Source of the DNA: Haoranjiania flava
GTDB lineage: Bacteria > Bacteroidota > Bacteroidia > Chitinophagales > Chitinophagaceae
Reading direction: 5' to 3'
Length of the DNA: 64,000 nucleotides
NCBI RefSeq assembly: GCF_025631005.1
Contig: NZ_JAOTPL010000017.1
Coordinates: 1-64,000, forward strand
Part shown: in pieces, positions 35,782 through 44,407 of the stretch
Numbering within the stretch: the stretch's first letter is position 1
How the letters are laid out: each line of letters starts with the position of its first letter
Notes under the pieces: model-generated
Told to the model about the DNA's origin: nothing
The model's database searches: none
What the model saw: the letters and a program-made list of their open reading frames with translations, nothing else
Translations under genes and position numbers: made by a program

Positions 35782-38700
35782 ATGAACTTTAAAAAGATCA
35801 ATAACATAGTCGGTTGGGCTGTGTTTTTTATTGCAGCTATCGTGTATATATCTACCTCAGAAGCCGGCGGCAGTTTCTGGGATTGTGGTGAATTTGTGAG
35901 CAGCGCTTACAAAGTACAGATACCGCATCCGCCGGGCGCGCCATTGTTTGTGCTTCTGGGCAGGTTTTTCATTATCCTTTTCGGTGATAACCCGCTGAAT
36001 GCGGCAAAAGCCGTAAATACCATGAATGCACTTGCCTGCGCTTTCACCATCTTATTTTTATTCTGGACCATCACGCACTTTGCGCGTCGCATCATCAACG
36101 GCAACAGGCCGTTTTCGGAAATGTCCCGCGACCAGGTGTGGACCATCATGGCTTCCGGTGTTATCGGCGCTTTGGCATTTACCTTTACAGACTCCTTCTG
36201 GTACAGCGCTGTGGAGGGCGAAGTATATGCACTATCATCTTTCTTTACTGCTATTACTTTCTGGGCTATCCTACGCTGGGAGCATATGGCAGATCAGCCT
36301 GGAGCAGACAAATGGATCATTTTTATTTTCTTCCTGATGGGACTGGCCATTGGCGTACACCTTCTGAACCTGCTTACAATTCCTGCGATTATCCTGGTGA
36401 TCTATTTCAGGAGAAGAAATGAATTTAATTACAAAGAAATAAGAAAATGGTTCCTGCGTTTAATGATCGCAGGCGGTATACTTGGTTTCATCGCTGCGCT
36501 GATAGGCGCGCCTGCTGTTGAATACAATGGTACGGAAGGCATCGGTACCGACGCTACTCCTGCCGGCCTCATCCTCTTCCTGGTAGCTGCAGCCATCGGT
36601 GTATTCTACCTGGTTGAGAAAAATGCCAAACCTGAAAATAAAGAATCTTATGGAGGCGCATATATTTTCCTGGTAATGAGCGCTGTTATCCTGGGTGTGG
36701 TACAGTTAGGCATTATCCAGTATACTATTAAAGTTGCAGGCGCTATGGACAGGGTATTCGTAAACTCGTTTGGCCTGCCATTTTTTACAGGTTTTGCCTT
36801 CTTTTTTATATTGGTAGCCGTGGGTTTATATTTCGCCATCAGGTATGCCAACAGGCATGGCTTTAAGTATCTTGCACTGGGATTGTGGAGCGCAGCATTT
36901 ATCCTGATCGGCTACAGCACCTACATTACTACGCTCATAAGAAGTAATGCCAACCCGTCTATAGACATGTTCAATGTAGACAACCCGATGAGCCTGGTGG
37001 GCTATCTGGGACGTGAACAATACGGCGATTTCCCCATATTGTACGGGCAAAAGTTTACTGCCGAAAGGCCAACTTATGTAAATACAGGTAAAAACTACGC
37101 AAAGAGTACGGATATTGACCCGAATGCAAAACCTGAATATATTGTTACCGGCAATAAACAAAAAGCCATGTACAACAAAGCAGATAAGATGGCTTTCCCG
37201 CGTGTATGGAACAATGGCAACGACAGGGGGCAGGCAGATTATTATGCATCATTCCTCGGGATCGGCAAATACCAGGATCCTCAGACCGGTCAGGTGCGGT
37301 GGGAGAGAGAGCCCAATTTCATAGACAACATTAAGTTCTTTATCGGGTACCAGAACTACTACATGTTCATGCGCTATTTCCTTTGGAACTACAGCGGCAG
37401 GCAGAACGATATGCAGGGCAATGGCGGCGGCGATGTGCGTGGCGGCAACTGGATCACAGGAATTTCTTTTATAGACAACCTGATGTACGGCGACCAGAGC
37501 GTAATGCCTGACAGTCTTAAACACAACAAAGCCCGCAATGCATTCTTTGCACTGCCGCTGATACTCGGGTTGCTGGGTATGTTCTATCATTTTAAAAAGA
37601 AAGGAGATGATGCATTTATTACCTTCATGCTTTTCTTTATGACCGGCTTTGCCATTATCATTTACCTGAACCAGGCTGGCAACGAACCACGTGAACGTGA
37701 CTATGCTTTTGCCGGCGCTACCTATGCTTTTGCTATCTGGATAGGTATAGGCATTTTCAAAGTAAGGGAATGGTTTGAGAAAATATCAAAGCCGAAAATG
37801 GCTACGGCATTGGCTTTTGCAGTTTGCCTGCTGGCAGTGCCGGTAGTAATGGCACAGCAGGGATGGGACGATCACGACAGGAGCAAGAAAACCCTGGCGC
37901 CCGATCTGGCCATCAATTACCTGGAAAGCTGTGCACCGAATGCCATACTTTTTTCTTTTGGCGACAATGATACGTATCCGCTGTGGTATGCCCAGGAAGT
38001 TATGGGTGTGCGCCCGGACGTACGTGTGGTAAACACCAGCCTGCTCGGTATTGACTGGTATATCAACGGGCTGCGCAATAAAGTAAACCAAAGCCCTGCC
38101 ATAGACGTGATCTACAGTCGTGAACAGATGGAAGGCGACCGCAGGAATGTGATCTATTACAACCCCAACCCTGCGTTTCCTGAAACACAATACTACAACC
38201 TGTATGATATGATGAAGGATTACGCAGGTGTGGATAATCCCCAGACCATGGTAACCTTACAGGACGGATCTAAATACAATACTTTCCCTGTAAAGAAAGT
38301 GTTTGTGCCTGTTGATGCCAATGTTGTGCGCAATAACGGTACTGTAAATGCCACAGATACTATTGCAGATGCCATGATGTTTGATATTCCTAAAAATTAC
38401 CTTGCTAAGAATGACTGGGCTATTCTGAATATTATTGCTGCTAACCAGTGGAAGCGTCCTATATATTTTACCAGCGCAAGCACTTACCAGATAGGGCTTG
38501 GCTTTGAGCCATACTTAAGAAAAGAAGGCATGTCTTACAGGCTTACGCCTGTGAAACCTAAACAGTCAGCTTTTGGTGAATCCGTGAATGCTGAAAAAGG
38601 CTATCCTATCGTGATGAATAAATTTAAGTTTGGCAATGCAGACCTGCCGGGCGTTTATTTTGATGAAGAAAACCGAAGGCACCTGGTTTCTATCCGCATG

Positions 38701-39129
38701 GCTTACGGGCAACTGGCGCTGGAACTTATAGAGCAGGGAAAGAAAGAAGAAGCTGTAAAAGTATTGCATAAAGTAGATAAAGGTATGCTGCAGGAAAATA
38801 TGCCTTATGGCATGGTATCCAGCAACAATATGCATAACCAGGCTTCGCTGATATTGTTGCAGGCTGCTGCATTGGTGGGTGAAAAACAGTTATTTAATAA
38901 GATAGCTTCATCACTTAAAAAAGACCTGAACCAGCAGATCAATTATGTAAATGTTTTAGGCACAGACAAGGTAGGGCCTTATGTCACAAATGAGGCTTCG
39001 CGTTCGCAACAATTTTTGCAGATGATAGATCAACTGGAAAAAGAAATAAACGATGCGGGCGCTGCTGCGCGCCTGGAAAACCGGCAGGCAAAAACTGCTG
39101 ACAGCATTGCAGATACGGTAGCAAGATAA
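35782..39129 (+). CDS. DUF2723 (GT117-type) membrane glycosyltransferase
   Basis: 1115-aa polytopic protein. The N-terminal region has the DUF2723 signature: conserved acidic SFWDCGEFVSSAYKVQIPHPPGAP (split around residues 32-55), which resembles the first-loop Asp/Glu of protein O-mannosyltransferases. About a dozen hydrophobic segments, then an extracytoplasmic C-terminal half with FSFGDNDTYPLWYAQEVMGVRPDVRVVN. Family members are thought to glycosylate secreted proteins in Bacteroidota using lipid-linked sugar. This is family-level knowledge; the donor is unknown. Own terminator downstream. Confidence 0.9.
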   Translation: MNFKKINNIVGWAVFFIAAIVYISTSEAGGSFWDCGEFVSSAYKVQIPHPPGAPLFVLLGRFFIILFGDNPLNAAKAVNTMNALACAFTILFLFWTITHFARRIINGNRPFSEMSRDQVWTIMASGVIGALAFTFTDSFWYSAVEGEVYALSSFFTAITFWAILRWEHMADQPGADKWIIFIFFLMGLAIGVHLLNLLTIPAIILVIYFRRRNEFNYKEIRKWFLRLMIAGGILGFIAALIGAPAVEYNGTEGIGTDATPAGLILFLVAAAIGVFYLVEKNAKPENKESYGGAYIFLVMSAVILGVVQLGIIQYTIKVAGAMDRVFVNSFGLPFFTGFAFFFILVAVGLYFAIRYANRHGFKYLALGLWSAAFILIGYSTYITTLIRSNANPSIDMFNVDNPMSLVGYLGREQYGDFPILYGQKFTAERPTYVNTGKNYAKSTDIDPNAKPEYIVTGNKQKAMYNKADKMAFPRVWNNGNDRGQADYYASFLGIGKYQDPQTGQVRWEREPNFIDNIKFFIGYQNYYMFMRYFLWNYSGRQNDMQGNGGGDVRGGNWITGISFIDNLMYGDQSVMPDSLKHNKARNAFFALPLILGLLGMFYHFKKKGDDAFITFMLFFMTGFAIIIYLNQAGNEPRERDYAFAGATYAFAIWIGIGIFKVREWFEKISKPKMATALAFAVCLLAVPVVMAQQGWDDHDRSKKTLAPDLAINYLESCAPNAILFSFGDNDTYPLWYAQEVMGVRPDVRVVNTSLLGIDWYINGLRNKVNQSPAIDVIYSREQMEGDRRNVIYYNPNPAFPETQYYNLYDMMKDYAGVDNPQTMVTLQDGSKYNTFPVKKVFVPVDANVVRNNGTVNATDTIADAMMFDIPKNYLAKNDWAILNIIAANQWKRPIYFTSASTYQIGLGFEPYLRKEGMSYRLTPVKPKQSAFGESVNAEKGYPIVMNKFKFGNADLPGVYFDEENRRHLVSIRMAYGQLALELIEQGKKEEAVKVLHKVDKGMLQENMPYGMVSSNNMHNQASLILLQAAALVGEKQLFNKIASSLKKDLNQQINYVNVLGTDKVGPYVTNEASRSQQFLQMIDQLEKEINDAGAAARLENRQAKTADSIADTVAR

Positions 39130-39150
39130 TATGGATGCTTTGTTATGCAT

Positions 39151-39180
39151 AGGCCGGAATACAAACTTCCGGCCTTTTTT
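39151..39180 (+). terminator. Terminator after DUF2723 gene
   Basis: Stem AGGCCGGAA / TTCCGGCCT (39151-39159 and 39167-39175) followed by a T run; 21 bp past the stop codon. Confidence 0.93.
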
Positions 39181-39207
39181 ATTGTATTATTTGAAAGATA
39201 AATGAAC

Positions 39208-39215
39208 TAAATTTG
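39208..39215 (+). promoter_or_regulatory. -7 element upstream of UDP-glucose dehydrogenase
   Basis: TAAATTTG, exact TAnnTTTG match, 23 bp before the ATG; TTG at 39183-39185 lies 22 nt upstream. Confidence 0.5.
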
Positions 39216-39238
39216 TGCGTAAAAATTAAACCAGTCGA

Positions 39239-40552
39239 ATGAAAGTAGTTGTAGTAGGCACAGGCTACGTAGGCCTTGTAACCGGAGCATGTTTGGCCGA
39301 CGTAGGCGTGGATGTGTGTTGCATAGATATCGATGAGCATAAAATTGAAGGGTTGAAGCAGGGCATACTGCCCATCTATGAGCCCGGGCTTGAAGAGATT
39401 GTAGTAAGGAATTATAAAAAGAAAAGGCTTACATTCAGCACCAGTCTTACAGAAAATCTGAAAGATGTTGAAGCTGTGTTTATTGCCGTGGGCACACCAT
39501 CCACCGAAGACGGCAGCGCAGACATGCAATATGTGATTGATGTGGCTTGCGAGATCGGCAGGCACATGCAGGATTACCTGGTAGTGGTTACCAAGAGTAC
39601 AGTACCCGTAGGGTCTTCTGAAATTATCCGTAAAACCATCAGTACAGCGTTGCAGAAACGCAATGTGGACATAGCTTTCGATATGGCATCTAACCCCGAG
39701 TTCTTAAAAGAAGGCGCCGCCATAAAAGACTTTATGAGCCCGGACCGTATTGTGATCGGTGTAGATTCAGACAAGGCTAAAGAGATCATGGATACTTTGT
39801 ACAAGCCTTTTTTGCTCAACGGTTACCGCATCATTTACATGGATATACCTTCTGCAGAAATGACCAAGTATGCCGCAAACGCCATGCTGGCAACGCGTAT
39901 AAGCTTTATGAATGATATAGCCGTGCTGTGCGAGCTGACGGGCGCCAACATAAACCATGTGCGCAACGGCATCGGTTCAGACCCGCGCATCGGTAAGAAA
40001 TTCCTGTATGCAGGCACAGGCTATGGTGGCTCCTGTTTTCCGAAAGATGTGAAGGCATTGATTAAAATGGGTATGGAAAACAACCATCGCCTGAGAATTT
40101 TAGAAGCCGTGGAAAACATCAATGATGAACAGAAGAAAATTCTCTTTGCCAAAATAAATAAATATTTTGATGGCAATCTCGCAGGTAAAACAATCGCTGT
40201 ATGGGGCTTAGCATTTAAGCCAAACACAGACGATGTGCGCTTCGCACCCGCACTGGTGCTGTCAGATGCATTGTTGAAAGCAGGCGCCCATGTAAGAGTC
40301 TTTGACCCTGTAGCCATGGAAGAAGCCAAAAAGCATTTGCACGACACCGTTACCTGGTGCAATGATGTTTATGAAACTGTAGAAAATGCAGATGCCATCG
40401 CATTGGTCACAGAGTGGAATGAGTTTCGCTTGCCTGACTGGAGCAGGATAAAGTCTTTAATGAAAGGTAATGCCATTTTTGACGGCAGGAATATTTACGA
40501 TGATGTGATGCTGCACAAAGCAGGCTTTGATTACTTCGGCATAGGCATTTAG
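39239..40552 (+). CDS. ugd: UDP-glucose 6-dehydrogenase
   Basis: NAD-dependent oxidation of UDP-glucose to UDP-glucuronate for surface polysaccharides. 437 aa with NAD-binding GTGYVGLVTG (7-16), catalytic K210/N214 segment EMTKYAANAMLA, and nucleophile C266 in GYGGSCFPKD. UDP-N-acetylmannosamine dehydrogenases are related, but the motif set and length fit UDP-Glc DH. The stop codon overlaps ytxJ by 4 bp (convergent). Confidence 0.95.
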   Translation: MKVVVVGTGYVGLVTGACLADVGVDVCCIDIDEHKIEGLKQGILPIYEPGLEEIVVRNYKKKRLTFSTSLTENLKDVEAVFIAVGTPSTEDGSADMQYVIDVACEIGRHMQDYLVVVTKSTVPVGSSEIIRKTISTALQKRNVDIAFDMASNPEFLKEGAAIKDFMSPDRIVIGVDSDKAKEIMDTLYKPFLLNGYRIIYMDIPSAEMTKYAANAMLATRISFMNDIAVLCELTGANINHVRNGIGSDPRIGKKFLYAGTGYGGSCFPKDVKALIKMGMENNHRLRILEAVENINDEQKKILFAKINKYFDGNLAGKTIAVWGLAFKPNTDDVRFAPALVLSDALLKAGAHVRVFDPVAMEEAKKHLHDTVTWCNDVYETVENADAIALVTEWNEFRLPDWSRIKSLMKGNAIFDGRNIYDDVMLHKAGFDYFGIGI

Positions 40553-40878
40553 CTCAATGCTCTTGAAACCTCGAACATATCAATGGAATAATGGCTTTCG
40601 TGGTAAATGCACTGCCCGTCGCGGATCACAAGTACCTGTGGCGATTCATGCATCACATGAAAAGTGGAAGTAACGGCATTGGATACTTCACGGTATTTTC
40701 TTAAATCCAGGAAATGAAAATCTGCCTCCGGAACATCGGTTGATTTTTCAAAGCGGTTCAGGGCCACCGAGCTGATTCCGCAACTGGTGCTGTGCTTAAA
40801 GATTACCTGCGGCTTATCAAAAGAGTGGTTAATGATATCTTTTATCTGTTCTGTGTTTTCAAGTTTGTGCCAGTTCAT
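40549..40878 (-). CDS. ytxJ: Bacillithiol-system redox protein YtxJ
   Basis: 109-aa thioredoxin-fold protein with a single active-site cysteine C33 in FKHSTSCGISSVA, the YtxJ (monothiol bacilliredoxin-like) signature. Probably removes bacillithiol mixed disulfides from cytosolic proteins. Its presence implies the organism makes bacillithiol, although no bsh genes are in the window. Divergent from mpl, with 98 bp between. Confidence 0.9.
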   Translation of the reverse strand: MNWHKLENTEQIKDIINHSFDKPQVIFKHSTSCGISSVALNRFEKSTDVPEADFHFLDLRKYREVSNAVTSTFHVMHESPQVLVIRDGQCIYHESHYSIDMFEVSRALS

Positions 40879-40976
40879 ATTTTTTCGTTTTTAAGGTTCA
40901 TATTAACTTACCTTTTATCCGTCTTACATCAAAAATACATAATTTTACATCATAACTAAAAGTATCAGCACTTATA

Positions 40977-42350
40977 ATGAATGTTCATTTTATTTCGATC
41001 GGAGGAAGCGTAATGCATCAGCTGGCAATCGCATTGAAAAAGAAAGGCTATAAGGTTACAGGTTCCGATGATGAAATCTTTGAACCGGCTAAATCTAATC
41101 TTGAAAAGGAAGGAATTTTACCAGCGGAAACAGGATGGTTTCCTGAAAAAGTATGCTCTTCACTGGATGTTGTTATCCTGGGCATGCATGCCAAAGATGA
41201 TAACCCGGAATTGCTGCGTGCACGCGAGTTGGGCCTTAAGATATACTCTTTCCCTGAATACATTTACCAGGAAAGTAAAAGCAAAAAACGTGTGGCCATT
41301 GGCGGAAGCCATGGCAAAACTTCGGTTACCGCCATGCTGATGCATGTGCTGAAAAATTGTCTTTCAAGTTTTGACTATCTCGTAGGCGCCAGGCTCAAAG
41401 GCTTTGAACAAAGCGTGAATATTACAGATGCACCCGTAATTGTTTGTGAAGCGGATGAATACCCGGCAAGCGCCATCGAACGCCGCCCTAAATTTCACTT
41501 CCTGTATCCCCACATTGCCGTATTAACCGGCATTGCATGGGATCACATCAATGTATTTCCCACTTTTGATAACTACCTGGAGCAATTCAGGATATTCATA
41601 GGCACTATATCGCCCAATGGTATTCTCATCTACAATGAGTCCGATGAGGTTTTACATAAGCTGGTTGAGGAAACCAGGCGCCAGGATATACGCTACCAGG
41701 CATATGCATTGCCGGTAAATACTGTTAAAAACGGCATCACCAGCATTGAACTGGATGGAAAAACTACGGAGTTGAAAGTTTTTGGTGAACATAATCTTAT
41801 GAACATCAACGCCGCATTTTATGTATGCAAAGAACTGGGCATTACTACCAAAGAGTTTATCAAAAGCATTGCATCGTTTGCGGGCGCGGCCAAACGCCTG
41901 GAACTGCTGGAAAGTAATGAATCTACGAGCATCTACCGCGACTTTGCACATGCACCCAGTAAGGTAAAAGCCACTATTGATGCGGTAAAGCAACAATTCC
42001 CCAACAGGAGGCTGATAGCCATTCTTGAACTGCATACATACAGCAGCCTCAATGCAAACTTTATGTCGCAATACCGCAATGCCATGCAAAGCGCTGATGA
42101 AGCTGTCGTTTTTTATTCCAGCCATGCTTTGGAATTAAAGCGTATGCCCCCATTGCATGCGTCGGTTATTGAAAAAGGTTTTGATAAAGAAGGGTTGAAA
42201 ATAATGACCAACCGGCAGGAGCTGGAAGATTACCTGCACCGCCAGGATTATGCCGGCAGCAATCTTTTGCTGATGAGCAGCGGAGATTATGAGGGAATAG
42301 ATGTAGCGCTGCTGGCGAAGGAACTGATTAACGCTAAAGTTACAGGGTAA
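40977..42350 (+). CDS. mpl: UDP-MurNAc:L-Ala-gamma-D-Glu-meso-DAP ligase
   Basis: Recycling ligase attaching murein tripeptide to UDP-MurNAc in the cytoplasm. 457 aa with Mur-ligase ATP loop GGSHGKTS (109-116), N-terminal UDP-binding IGGSVMHQLAIAL, and the FAHAPSKVKATIDAV segment of the C-terminal domain. Mpl is separated from MurC by the N-terminal SIGGSVMHQLA and overall character; it is not in a dcw cluster. It complements the murein endopeptidase/epimerase pair at the left end of the window. Confidence 0.93.
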   Translation: MNVHFISIGGSVMHQLAIALKKKGYKVTGSDDEIFEPAKSNLEKEGILPAETGWFPEKVCSSLDVVILGMHAKDDNPELLRARELGLKIYSFPEYIYQESKSKKRVAIGGSHGKTSVTAMLMHVLKNCLSSFDYLVGARLKGFEQSVNITDAPVIVCEADEYPASAIERRPKFHFLYPHIAVLTGIAWDHINVFPTFDNYLEQFRIFIGTISPNGILIYNESDEVLHKLVEETRRQDIRYQAYALPVNTVKNGITSIELDGKTTELKVFGEHNLMNINAAFYVCKELGITTKEFIKSIASFAGAAKRLELLESNESTSIYRDFAHAPSKVKATIDAVKQQFPNRRLIAILELHTYSSLNANFMSQYRNAMQSADEAVVFYSSHALELKRMPPLHASVIEKGFDKEGLKIMTNRQELEDYLHRQDYAGSNLLLMSSGDYEGIDVALLAKELINAKVTG

Positions 42351-42395
42351 CTTCAGTTCAATTCATTATTTTTTTTCCAATTATATTTCGTTGAC

Positions 42396-43178
42396 ATGAA
42401 TTTACAGTTAAAAAGGCCGATTGCTTTTTTTGATCTTGAAACCACCGGCATAAATACCGCGAGCGACCGTATAGTAGAGATTGCAATTCTAAAAATTATG
42501 CCTGATGGCACACAGCTGAAGAAAAGAATGCTGCTGAATCCCGAAATGCCTATACCCAAGGCTGCCAGCGACATACACGGCATTACCAACGAAATGGTAA
42601 AGGATGCGCCCACATTTAAGCAGGTGGCAAACGAGGTAATGCAGTTCCTGGAAAATTGTGATCTCGGCGGCTACAACAGCAATAAATTTGATGTGCCTGT
42701 GCTTATTGAAGAGTTCCTGCGCGTAAACATCAATTTTAACATGGATGGCAGGAAAATGATCGATGCACAGAAAATATTCCATAAAATGGAGCAGCGCACG
42801 CTTACCGCTGCTTATAAGTTTTATTGTGATAAGGAGCTGGAAGATGCCCATAGCGCGCTTTCTGATGCTACAGCCACGTTCGAGGTGTTGTGCGCACAGC
42901 TTGCCCGCTATACCCATATCGGTACTACGGTGGAAGACATCCTGGCATTCACAGGCGAAGAAAAGTTTATAGACATTGCCCGCAGGTTTGTATACCAGAA
43001 TGGGGTGCCTTGCTTTAATTTTGGTAAGCACAAAGGCAAGCCCGTGGAAGAGGTATTTAAAATTGAACCGCAATATTATGACTGGATGATGCGCGGCGAT
43101 TTTCCGCTGCATACCAAACAGAAACTTTCTGAAATGTTCAACGCTTACACCTTAAAAAAGTTAGGCAAAGTTCATTAA
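42396..43178 (+). CDS. DnaQ-like 3'-5' exonuclease
   Basis: 260-aa DEDDh exonuclease: Exo I FFDLETTGIN (D13, E15), Exo II in the LGGYNSNKFDVPVL region, Exo III DAHSALSDA (His and Asp). A C-terminal module (FNFGKHKGKPVEEVFKIEPQYYDWM, about 211-235) matches the small DUF3820-type domain found on such nucleases. Could be a proofreading epsilon-like or an RNase T-like/repair enzyme. 45 bp after mpl on the same strand. Confidence 0.93.
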   Translation: MNLQLKRPIAFFDLETTGINTASDRIVEIAILKIMPDGTQLKKRMLLNPEMPIPKAASDIHGITNEMVKDAPTFKQVANEVMQFLENCDLGGYNSNKFDVPVLIEEFLRVNINFNMDGRKMIDAQKIFHKMEQRTLTAAYKFYCDKELEDAHSALSDATATFEVLCAQLARYTHIGTTVEDILAFTGEEKFIDIARRFVYQNGVPCFNFGKHKGKPVEEVFKIEPQYYDWMMRGDFPLHTKQKLSEMFNAYTLKKLGKVH

Positions 43179-43300
43179 TACAGCTGTAATATTTGTTGAT
43201 GAAATGGGCCATAAGCATGTTGCATGCCAACCTCGGATGAATAAGCGAAACGAAGTTCAAGTAATTTCATGTGCAACTGAAAACAAATAAAAATACACTC

Positions 43301-44305
43301 ATGCATAAGAATATTTTTGCCATCCTGTTTTTCACTTTTTGTATTTTATCTGTTCAGGCTCAAACGCCCGTGGATAAAGGGCTACAGCAGATCAATAAAA
43401 ACAATGCTGAAGCTGTAATCAGCTTTCTCGCTTCCGATGAGTTGCAGGGCCGGGAGGCCGGCACGCGCAATGGCAGCATTGCCGGAATGTACCTGGCATC
43501 ATGTTTTAAAGAGATCGGCCTTCAGCCGTTGAATGGCGCCTACCTCCATCCTTTTGCTGCCTGGCAGCCTGCAGGTAAAGCCCGCAGCGGCTGGGAATCG
43601 CATCCGGATTCACTTCCGGCCATACAGTCAAAAGGCATATACCGCAGCCTTCCCTTGCGCAATGTATTGGGTGTGATACCCGGTACACGCACTGATGAGT
43701 TTGTAGTTGTGGGCGCGCATTATGATCACCTTGGTATAGACGAATTGATAAAAGGCGATGGTATATTCAATGGTGCTGACGACAATGCTTCGGGCGTATC
43801 AGCAGTGCTACAGATTGCAAAAGCCTTCAAAGCAAGCGGCAGCAAGCCTTTACGCACCGTCATCTTTGCGTTGTGGGATGGGGAAGAGAAGGGCCTGCTG
43901 GGTTCCAAATATTTTACTGCTACATTTCCGCAAATAAAAAATGTAAAGAGCTACCTCAACTTCGACATGATCGGCAGGAATAATAATGAGGCAAAGCCGC
44001 AGCATGTGGTATTTTTTTACACCGCCGCCAATAAAGCGTTTGAGCAATGGTTAAGAGCTGATGTGGCAAAATACAAACTGCGCCTGCAACCGGATTACCG
44101 TGCCTGGGACAATCCCGTAGGTGGCAGCGATAACGGGTCTTTCGCCAAAGCAGGCATACCTATTTTATGGTACCATACAGACGGGCATCCCGACTACCAC
44201 CAGCCTACAGATGAACCGTCGCGACTTAATTGGGATAAACTGGTTGAGATCACCAAAGCGGCATACCTCAATGCATGGAATATGGCGAATGTTGAGCAAT
44301 ACTGA
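43301..44305 (+). CDS. Secreted M28 family aminopeptidase
   Basis: 334-aa zinc exopeptidase with signal peptide (MHKNIFAILFFTFCILSVQAQ) and M28 metal/catalytic motifs GAHYDHLG, GADDNASG, DGEEKGLLGSK, FDMIGR and terminal HPDYHQPTDE. Probably an extracytoplasmic aminopeptidase for peptide nutrition. The start is the ATG at 43301, 30 bp into the longer frame, because the signal peptide begins there. Confidence 0.92.
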   Translation: MHKNIFAILFFTFCILSVQAQTPVDKGLQQINKNNAEAVISFLASDELQGREAGTRNGSIAGMYLASCFKEIGLQPLNGAYLHPFAAWQPAGKARSGWESHPDSLPAIQSKGIYRSLPLRNVLGVIPGTRTDEFVVVGAHYDHLGIDELIKGDGIFNGADDNASGVSAVLQIAKAFKASGSKPLRTVIFALWDGEEKGLLGSKYFTATFPQIKNVKSYLNFDMIGRNNNEAKPQHVVFFYTAANKAFEQWLRADVAKYKLRLQPDYRAWDNPVGGSDNGSFAKAGIPILWYHTDGHPDYHQPTDEPSRLNWDKLVEITKAAYLNAWNMANVEQY

Positions 44306-44407
44306 TACCTTTGTATGCAGGCTAATTGTGTTGCCTGGTTGGAGATAGCAGCTGTCTGCATTTCAGCGTACTTATTCTTACATTTGTTATTCAAATAAAA
44401 GAGTTTT